From assembly GCA_023614405.1 (NCBI GenBank), contig CM042689.1, positions 325,538,305 through 325,602,304 of the forward strand: a stretch of 64,000 nucleotides of DNA, written 5' to 3'. How positions within the stretch are numbered: the first letter of the stretch is position 1; each line of letters begins with the position of its first letter. The position numbers were made by a program, and so were the translations under genes. The notes below the pieces were generated by a model. The model was not told the origin of the DNA. It worked only from the letters and a program-made list of their open reading frames with translations, and did not search any database. Shown here piece by piece: positions 56,179 to 64,000 of the stretch. Source of the DNA: Avena insularis. Its lineage: Eukaryota > Streptophyta > Magnoliopsida > Poales > Poaceae.

Positions 56179-58330
56179 TGTGGGCCCCCATGTGTGGTTT
56201 TGGTAATTAATGCAATCTTTATGGACTAATGTTTGCATTGAATTACACTTGTAGTAATTGTCCATTGGCATGGCTTGGACCATGTGTTGGCTTCAAGGTA
56301 GAAGAAATGAAGAAGAAGAATTATCCAAGGGCTTTGGGCTTATTGGAATCATGTAGAAGAAGAATAAAGAAAAGAAGATCAAGAGTGTCTTGAAGAAGAA
56401 GATGGAATTTCTCATGTGTATCTTCAAGACATCATCCTAATGGAGTTAGAAGAAATGAAGTGCAAGGTCAAGATGCGCCATCTCTAGAAGATCTCATGAT
56501 TGAAGCTTATCGTCCTAAGTGTTCATGGATCGATGAAGACAAGCTCAAAGAAGAGGTTTCTCCATGGTGTATGGGGGAGAAATTTGCAAGTCTTCATCAA
56601 GCAAGCATGGCAAGTGCAATCAAGAAAGGTGTTCCATCTTGATGAGGACAAGATCGTCTACATCAATCTCAAGTGGATTGCTCAAGGCAAAGGTATAATA
56701 TTGATGGGTTTTCCCTTTTGCCGGTCTCCTATTGGTAGTTTGAAGACCGGGTTTAGGATAGATAACTATACTATCAAGAGGGGCTCTCGAGTGAGAAACT
56801 TGATCATATCTTTCGGAGAGAGCTCAAACCTTTGCATACTTGGCATTATCTTTCTTGATTCTTATTTGGTTCTTATCCATGAGAGGATTTTGAGCTTGTG
56901 TTAATCTCCATGACAAGATCAAGTTCATCGAAAATGTATTTCATATGCTTCTCTATTGCGTTTTTAATGTTGGAGGTTTTACCGATTTATCTTTTATAGA
57001 TAGGTTAAACCTTTATTAATTTGGTTATATCCTCCCTTTATGTACTATAATGGTTATCTATATGATGTTGTAGATCTCGTTACTATCTTTGAAACGAGCC
57101 TAAGACCATCAAAATCAAAGCCCGGATGCAAAAGTTATGGCTGTTTTCGTATTGGTTTTTCAATAAGTTTTTGACGGGGAGACTCCGGTCTTGCATCCCG
57201 GAGACTCCGGCCCAAATTCCGGCCCAGACTCCAAGGGGTGTATAGGGAGCATCTAGAGGCTGCCCGGAGTCCTGTCCGGAGTCTTGACCCCGGAGACTTC
57301 AGTCCTGAAGGCCGAAAACTCTGGGATAAGTGGTCTCCAATGGCTAGTTGTCATGGGGGGGATATAAAAGGCCCCCCTTCTTCCCCAAGTAGCTGGTGAC
57401 TTGCATCCTCTCTCTCCTCCATTGTTTCTACCTTATAGAGCTTGCAAATACTCTCAATCCCTCCAATATGTCTTGAATCTTTTTGGGGGATTTGAAAGAG
57501 GAGATCTAGATCTACAACTCCACCAATCCATCTCTCCTCCATATGAGGATAACATCTTGGGATCTATATCTTAGGGTTTCTTTTGTGGAGTTCCTCTTGT
57601 TATCTTTCTCTCTTATTCCCCCAATAGTTTTTGTAGCTTTGGTGGAATTTGAGAGTGAAGGACTTCCCATTAGGTGCATCGATTTGAGTTCTCCTCAAAG
57701 GATTTGGTTAGTGAAATCAAGAATCTTGTTACTCTTGGGTTCTTGGAACCCTAGATAGTTGTGTGGCCTTTGTGGTGAGTTCTTGGGGCCTCCAATTAAG
57801 TTGTGGAGATCTCCTCAAGTTAGTGGCCTTGGTGGTGATTATTGAGAGCCTCCAATTAAGCTATGGAGATTGCCCCAATCTTGTGCGGGTTTGGTGACCG
57901 CCCTTAAGTGTCCCATAGTGGATCGGGTGCTTGCCGTGCGGCGGGTGCTCAGGAGAATAGGGTGAGTCCTCTTGTGGCGTTGGTGGTCTTAGTACCTCCC
58001 ACCTCTCCAACGAGATGTACTCCCTTGTAGGGAGTAACTCGGTAAAATATCGTCATCCCCGCATGCCTTGGTTATCTCTATACCCAAGCTCTTTACTTAT
58101 GCACTTTACATTGTGATAGCCTTCGTGCTTGAAGTAATCCATCTTGCTATCACTTTGTTGCTTGTCTTTCTTAGCATAAGTTGTTGGTGCACATAGGTGA
58201 ACCTTGGTATATATAGGCTTTTTACTTGTCAAAATAAAATTCTAGTTTTATTCTGCCTGTGTTAAGCCCATCTCATAATATTTTTTAACATCCTATTCAC
58301 CCCCCTCTAGGCAGCATCCATCACCTTTCA
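56179..58330 (+). repeat. Probable solo LTR (about 2.15 kb)
   Basis: Starts TGTGGGCCCCCATGTGTGG and ends ccccctctaggcagcatcca, then tcacctttca, the usual style of a grass LTR with TG...CA ends. It contains a G/C-rich gagactccgg repeat zone (57180-57310). The first 336 bp recur at 59282-59613. Flanking pentamers do not match, so a clean solo LTR with target duplication is not proven. Neither primer site nor polyprotein follows. Confidence 0.6.
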
Positions 58331-59281
58331 CTATTCCTTCTTATTTCCTATTCTACCTCACAGATCTCTCTCTAAACTAGTGTGTGTGTGTGTGTGTTTA
58401 GTCTGAGCAAGACTAGTGAGTTGTGAGCTATGGGGTCTCAGATGGTCCTCTATTTTTAGTGTTCCTAAATGGTTGTGGCATTGATACCTATGTCATGCAA
58501 TTAGGTGATTCGCCTGCTTGTGCATGTGTGAAACCGCCTATGTTAGCTAACTTATTCATAAGTGGCATGTAACTTTTGGTGGTTAAGCCTATGCTGGCTT
58601 TAACCTATGTGTGTATGCCAAAATTGGCATGTAAGTTATTTGTTTTCATATGCAGGGGTAAGTATCTACATATGCCTAAATAAGCATGTCGGTTTGGCCT
58701 TTGTCTTGTTCTAGTTTTGGAACTTGACAAGTGTTTATTAATTACTTTTTGATGCATTTGATTTTGTTTTCATCCATGACCCCTTGCAGTTCTATTTGGA
58801 TGAATGTTCATAGATTCCATTAATATGAAGTTTGATTGGTTTATAATTTTAATTTATTATGATTTAAATTCTAGGAGTTCTAGGGTTCTTGGCAGAATTC
58901 AATGCCTTGATAAACCCTTTTGGTGATTGTTCTTGCCTAGTGGTAACTAGAGTTTCTCTTGGTTTATAATTTTGATTTAGGATGTTTTAGTTTTCCAAAT
59001 TTCTACCAATTCTTGATAGAATCCTGAGCCTGGGTTTTCCTTTGGTTGAATGTCTTACATGGTGATCTCTAACATCCCTATTGGTTTGGTTTTCCTATAT
59101 AATCTAGTTGAGATTCTTGGTAGATGACTATCAGATTACTATTTGTTCTCAGCTGATGTGGTGGCAATTCTTAGGTACTGTTGGTGATCTATCCTACAGG
59201 TTTCTAATTTTGTAAAGGGTTGGTCTACTAGCATTCCTACTAGTGTGTTGGGATGCAATTGTACTCTATGAAAGGGCATGT
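58331..59281. other. Non-coding stretch between two LTR-family pieces
   Basis: AT-rich, with a (GT)n microsatellite at about 58381-58398 and repeated words (tttggtgg, tgcctaa, ggcatgt) near 58560-58690. No gene. Confidence 0.45.
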
Positions 59282-59613
59282 GTGTCCCCATGTGTGGTTT
59301 TGGTAATTAATGACAATCCCTATGGACTAATGTTTGCATTGAGTTACACTTGTAGGAATTGTTCATTGGCATCATTTGGACCATGTGTTGGCTTCAAGGT
59401 AGAATAAATGAAGAAGAAGCAGTATCCAAGGGCTTTGGGACTATTGGAATCATGTAAAAGTAGAAGAATAAAGAAAAGAAGATCAAGAGTGTCTTGAAGA
59501 AGAAGATGGAATCTCTCATGTTTATCTTCAAGACATCATCCAAATGAAGTTAGGAGAATTGTTGTGCAAGCTCAAGATGCGCCATCTCTAGAAGATCCCA
59601 TCCTTGAAGCTTG
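59282..59613 (+). repeat. Truncated second copy of the 56179 LTR family
   Basis: Runs parallel to 56179-56515 (catgtgtggttttggtaatt, accatgtgttggcttcaagg, aagatcaagagtgtcttgaa, gatgcgccatctctagaaga) and stops abruptly at a LINE fragment. Confidence 0.85.
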
Positions 59614-59800
59614 CCCTCACTGCAATTGTCACTAACATAACCATAGTTTTCCTCCCTTGACACCACTCCATCCACTTTAACTTCAAAGCCATTAGGAGGA
59701 GAGACCCAGGAGATGACCAGGGCAGCAACCTTACTATGCACAAAATGTTGAGAGGTACTACAGGTTTTTGCCTCACCAATATCGTGTATAAACCTCTAGA
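59600..59800 (-). pseudogene. RNase H fragment of a retroelement
   Basis: The minus strand reads VISWVSPPNGFEVKVDGVVS and REENYGYVSDNCSEGKLQG, the start of the RVT_3 RNase H domain (W..P..G..K.NVDGA). Truncated on both sides. Confidence 0.6.
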
Positions 59801-60272
59801 CAAAAAATGAGTTGTGAGGGGTGTCGAATACTCCTCTTCATTAATTGCCTTCTAACAAGCATACCAAATAGCCCATAATATTACAACTAATCCTATAAAT
59901 AGTCGTGTGCCCAACTATATAAATATATCAACCTGTTGGGCTAAACAGCATAATGCCCAAAAGAAAAACAAAGAAGAAGAAAAGAAGAGAAAATAAAGAC
60001 GACAATAGTGGCTTGATCAAAATGAGGATGGCCCGCAACCGTTGCGTCCTTTGAAGAATTCCACCACGCTCCTAGCACTTTGAAGCGTCGCATACCAAGC
60101 AACACCTCCATGAAGGAAAGCGACGACAACGACGCTGCTACTCGGAATGGTACTAGGGTTTACCTCGATACACTACGGGAGGTGGGGACGAGATACACCC
60201 GACGCCCTTCAGGAAGGACGGCGACACCTGCAGGCATCACCATGTCGGTGTATATACGACAAGGATTTATCC
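59801..60272. other. No gene recognised
   Basis: A-rich stretch (59940-60000) followed by a GC-balanced part (60040-60250) that may be the 3' region of another minus-strand retroposon. Nothing firm. Confidence 0.35.
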
Positions 60273-61425
60273 TTTTTTTCGAGAGTACGCGAAAGCGTAC
60301 CTTAATTTCATAGAAGGCAGAATGTATGTTACAAGAAAGGGGTCTCAGATGCGAACAACCGTACCTCAGCGCTCCAAAAAAGAAGAAGAAAAAGACTACT
60401 CTCTCTCTCCCTAGGGTGAACTCCTACTCGGACTCTCCCATCGCTCGAAAGGGCCAACCTAAGCAGGGTCAGCTCCTCCACGATGTTGCCTGTCAGGTAG
60501 CTGGCCGACAATTGCTTGCTTACATTGTTATACATCCAGGCGTTTCTGTTTTTCCATAGAGCATGTGCCGCTGCACATACCAGGCCATCAAACCACCTTA
60601 TTTCCTTATCTTCAGTGCCACTCCTCTATCATAGCCACCATTCTTAGAGGACTTCCTCTGTCGTGGGAGGCGCTAAAGTCACACGTAGAGCCTGGCCACA
60701 CCGGGGTGTCCTTGCTTCTCCAGATTGCCTCTGCAAGCGGGTGACAGACCCGCCCCTACGAGAGCATATTGTATGTAGACTTGGCCGAGTAGGTCCCAGT
60801 GGTCGACCATGGCCAAGAGAAATCATTAGGGATGTGCACATCCTGATCCACTCCATTGATAGCTATCCATAGAGCCAGACATTCCCTCCCTCCCCGAGGG
60901 GCCAGCGAGCCCGAGATATCAGTGATCCATCGGTTGTCCGTCAGTGCTTGCTCAACCGTTCTCGAGTTTTGCGCCCTCGTACTAACAGTTAAAATCAGTC
61001 CTGGCGTGAAATCGGTGGCTAATTTGCCTGCTATCCATCGATCCCGCCAAAAAAGGGTGCTTCTCCCGTCTCCAACTCGGATGTGTACCAGACTATCAAA
61101 CACACTCCTGGCCTCGTCATCCCTTGGCATTGGAAGGCCCTGCCATGGCCTCTGCCGGTCCTTCCTCCGTAACCATTCCCAGTGATTCCGAAGAGCTAAT
61201 CCTTGCTCTCTGAGGTTTTTGACTCCTAGACCACCAAACTCCGTCAGGTTGCAGACTTGATCCCATGCAACCAAGCATTAACCACCATTTGCACGATCTT
61301 TGCCGGTCCAGAAAAAACCTCTACATCTCTTGTCCACCTCTTCTAGGAACCAAATCGGGGCCTCCGCAACGATCAGGTGATGTATTGGCCGAGCTGCCAT
61401 CAACGACTTAACCAATTAAAAAACC
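60273..61425 (-). pseudogene. 5'-truncated LINE ORF2 fragment, minus strand
   Basis: A T7 run at 60273-60279 marks the A tail. Reading leftward from 61425, the frame gives MAARPIHHLIVAEAPIWFLE, GFFWTGKDRANGG, then VAWDQVCNLTEFGGLGVKNL (61274 on), STLFWRDRWIAGKLATDF and the C-terminal LVCAAAHALWKNRNAWMY (about 60590-60530) to the end near 60330. This is the post-RT and zf-RVT part of an L1-type ORF2. A stop and frame change near 61275 show decay. Confidence 0.85.
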
Positions 61426-63130
61426 ACACTAAAAAAACCACACTCATAAATGCTTTGAATTGCTCCACCAAGCTCGCCGCTCACCAACACATGCTCCCAT
61501 AGGCGTGCACTCACAACCATTGTCTCACTATGACCTATGATGTGAGGCTGGTATGACCGAAAAGAAGAAACTTCGGCGGGGGTCGGTGGTATAGTAACAC
61601 ACGAGAAGGAACTACCTCCACCGCCGAAGGGCGATGGCTGACCAAATGTACCAGCATGGGAAAACCAGGCCCTCCCTGGCCTGACCAAGCCCAAATGGAC
61701 TTGTGAAGCCCCGCCACCACACTTCGGCAAGGGTGTAACCTTCGCCGCCAACCCTGGCGCTAGTTCCTACTCCTCCATACACCAGTGGATTCGCCTCCAC
61801 TGTCGTGATGTGGAACATGAAAGTACCATCGGGGATGGTTTAAGGGGGACACTTAGGATGCAATCGGTGTCTCACGCAACAGGTTGGATACAGGAATAGC
61901 AAACACATCGATGTACCCAGGTTCGAGGCCCTCTCGACGAGGTAACACCCTTACTCTTGCAAGATCTACTATATCAGGGGCGTATGCCCAATACAAGTGC
62001 TCCTTGAGTTGTTTCCTTAGCTATTATCGAGATCTAGAGGAAGAAGATGAACTAGAGAGTACTCAACTGATCTACCTAGAACCTTAGCTCTACCCTCCCT
62101 TATATACTGGCCAGGAGAGGTATGTTACAATGTGGGATCTAGGGTTTACTGTTTGGGCTTTGGGTTTAAAAGCGGGTCGCCTGCAGGGTCCAGACGGTGG
62201 ACCAGGACCTAGTTAACCTCTCAGTACAAGGGGGACAACGCTACAGAGTCCCGACGCCACTCTTTAGGCGTGATCGTCTGCTTTAATGGTCAGCTGGCTC
62301 TTTAGCGGCCAACCGACAACGCTACACTTAGCTTCCCGCTTTATCTTGGGTGGTGTAGTTGTCTCGTAGCACCGGCATGGCGGTGTGCCAGTCTGTCTAG
62401 TGATGTGAGGAGCCAGAGGCGTGCTCTGCAAGGAGCATCACCCCTCCGTATCTCACCACCGAATGAGGCGAGCCGGGTGGAAGCATCCACCCAGACAGTT
62501 CTTCTGGTCATCCGGCTAGACGGTCTAGTCAGGAAATCTTGATTGGAGTGTTCCACTCGGCCGGGGATCCTTTATCTTGCGACCATCTGGCTAGCTTCTT
62601 CTAGAGCCAGCCAGCTTTGGCCTGGCTTAATCAACCCGGGGGTCATCCCCTTGATATTAGTCGCCGAGTGTGTTAGGGCTTTGCCTACATAGAAGTCCTT
62701 GCGTGCTCATTGGTTGAGTTGAAGTGTTCTACGATGAAAAATCCGGCCGCAGCTCTTGCTTGATGTCCTTGTTGCTTTCCGGCTGGATTTGACCGGCTAC
62801 GGAGTCGGTGGCCACCCACTTGTGTAAACAACAAAGGTAGCAGTCGGCTAGCGCAGCCAGAGCGTAGGACATGAAACGTCTAGCCGCTGAGGTCATTGTT
62901 TACATCATCCACGACCAACGGTTCTGGTGCATGTCGCGTCAGTTTTACTGTTTGTGTTGGAGTGCTAGTTTTTGGTAATCATGCACACATCTTGCCGCTA
63001 CAGTTTCTTGGGAAGTGCGCGCACGCCTGTCTCCTGCAGTAACGCCTGCGAGATCTCCTGCGCAGCAAATCTGCAGTTGAACCATCACGGGGCACCTTGG
63101 TAGTTGTTTTCCACGTGGTAGAGGGTAGAG
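61426..63130. other. Non-coding, probable 5' region of a gypsy-type element
   Basis: 61426-61850 has no recognised content. From about 61850 the sequence (tacccaggttcgaggccctc, cgacgaggtaacaccc, then gcatgtcgcgtcag at the right) has the style of a grass gypsy LTR and leader. LTR ends were not identified. Confidence 0.4.
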
Positions 63131-63134
63131 GAGA

Positions 63135-64000
63135 ATGCGTGCCCGGACCATGCTGATAAATAGGGCCGTGGGGGCTAGATCTTCTCCCACTTTGTTTTCC
63201 TCCTTGCTCTCGCCCTTCTCGCCCTTGCACTCTTCTGCTCTTGTGCCCTTTGGTTGCACCACCAAATTTTGGTCACCGGCGCTGCTGAAAGCCTTTGCGA
63301 TAACGAGGCCTCGCTTCTCCGCCACAGCCGCCACTTTCGACGACATGGTCCTGAAGCAGCGTGGAGGGTGGTGCAGCTCCTTCATTACAGAGTATCTCAT
63401 CTACAAGTACCAGCAGGGGAAGTTCCTCCTGCCGGAACGGTTGGTGAATCATCAGCTTGCGCCAAAGGGGGAGCGTGTACCACACCCCACCGGTGAGGCC
63501 GACGTCTTCCTCTCGCACTTCTCATGTGTCTTCGGCTTTCGATGGGCGACTTCATCCTCGAGCTCTTCCTCATGTTCGACCTCCAGCTTCACCATCTGGG
63601 GGCGAGCGCCATCGCACAACTGTCCCATCATGCGGCTTGCCACGAATCGTACTTGGGAGTTCACCCTAACTCGGCAAACTTCCTTAAGTTCTTCAACTTC
63701 AAGGCGCAGACGGTGCACCAGGGTGGCTCACTAGACCATTTGCTGCGCCGTCTACCCGCGGGGCACCTCGCCGATGCCATGCTTCGACCTCCCCGACATA
63801 GTCAAGCTCCGGCAGGGCACGTATTTTTACATGATCAACAACACCGACGTCGAATGGATCCGGCTCCTAGTCTTTGCCAACCTTCCCTCTACCCGAAAGG
63901 GCTAGACCGCAAAGAGGTTGGGTGCCTGGGCGGCCATCGACCGGATGGCCATGCGGGTGAAGGCAATGGTGGAGACGGAGCGGATCACCGCCCGGGACAT
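63135..64000 (+). pseudogene. Decayed gypsy-type retroelement leading domain, continues past window
   Basis: Open stretches read TFDDMVLKQRGGWCSSFITE and RVPHPTGEADVFLSHFSCVF, then after a frame change MGDFILELFLMFDLQLHHLG, HESYLGVHPNSANFLKFFNF, KAQTVHQGG, and after another, GTYFYMINNTDVEWIRLLVF. The order resembles the plant domain of unknown function found at the front of gypsy-type transposons (FxxEFLxxFxLQxHHLxxNA.. YLG). A stop follows the frame near 63905. At least two frame changes; it runs off the right edge. Confidence 0.6.

Noticed and set aside
56179..58330. Complete solo LTR with target duplication
   Set aside because: The flanking pentamers differ, so a clean duplication could not be shown; kept only as probable LTR.

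Overview
The window looks like genomic DNA of a large-genome grass, most likely a Triticeae species (wheat, Aegilops or barley group). This is inferred from the plant gene structures, the GT-AG introns, the Stowaway and Tourist type MITEs, the nested retrotransposons and the close match of the glutathione transferases to maize GST I (GSTF1). I ran no database search. About nine tenths of the window is transposable-element DNA in various stages of decay.

Layout: 1-5421 is a minus-strand Copia LTR retrotransposon (5' LTR, tRNA-Met primer site, decayed gag-pol) inserted into a LINE fragment (5422-6000). A poly(A) retroposon with a perfect 14-bp target duplication lies at 6862-7942. A 4.2-kb hAT element with a nearly intact transposase lies at 8315-12500.

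Host genes: three tandem plus-strand phi-class glutathione S-transferase genes share one three-exon structure (150 bp, 49 bp, about 446 bp). They are GSTF copy 1 (13244-16455, intact), copy 2 (28466-31468, intact) and copy 3 (36117-46162, broken by a 10-bp tandem duplication in exon 3 and carrying a 6.5-kb LINE in intron 2). Upstream flanks of copies 1 and 2 share patches of sequence, so the repeated unit included several kb of 5' flank. The only other convincing host gene is a two-exon X8-domain, GPI-anchor type gene (50042-50717).

Between copies 1 and 2 lies the most interesting object: a 5.4-kb mariner-like element (22176-27608) with 37-bp inverted repeats of Stowaway type and a TA target duplication. 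It has a two-exon DD39D transposase gene with one frameshift, an unusual repetitive Lys/Gln/Glu tail, a 5' minisatellite, and an antisense fragment that looks like a captured ACT-domain (ACR) gene. Between copies 2 and 3 are a foldback repeat, a small hAT-like element, and an inverted-repeat element carrying an AP2/ERF pseudogene that was itself hit by a retroposon with a 13-bp target duplication.

From 46340 to the end there are decayed LINEs (both strands), a Tourist-like MITE, long non-coding LTR-like stretches, two pieces of one LTR family (56179-58330 and 59282-59613, with a third scrap at 16840-17105), and the start of a decayed gypsy-type element at the right edge. No rRNA, tRNA or CRISPR was recognised.
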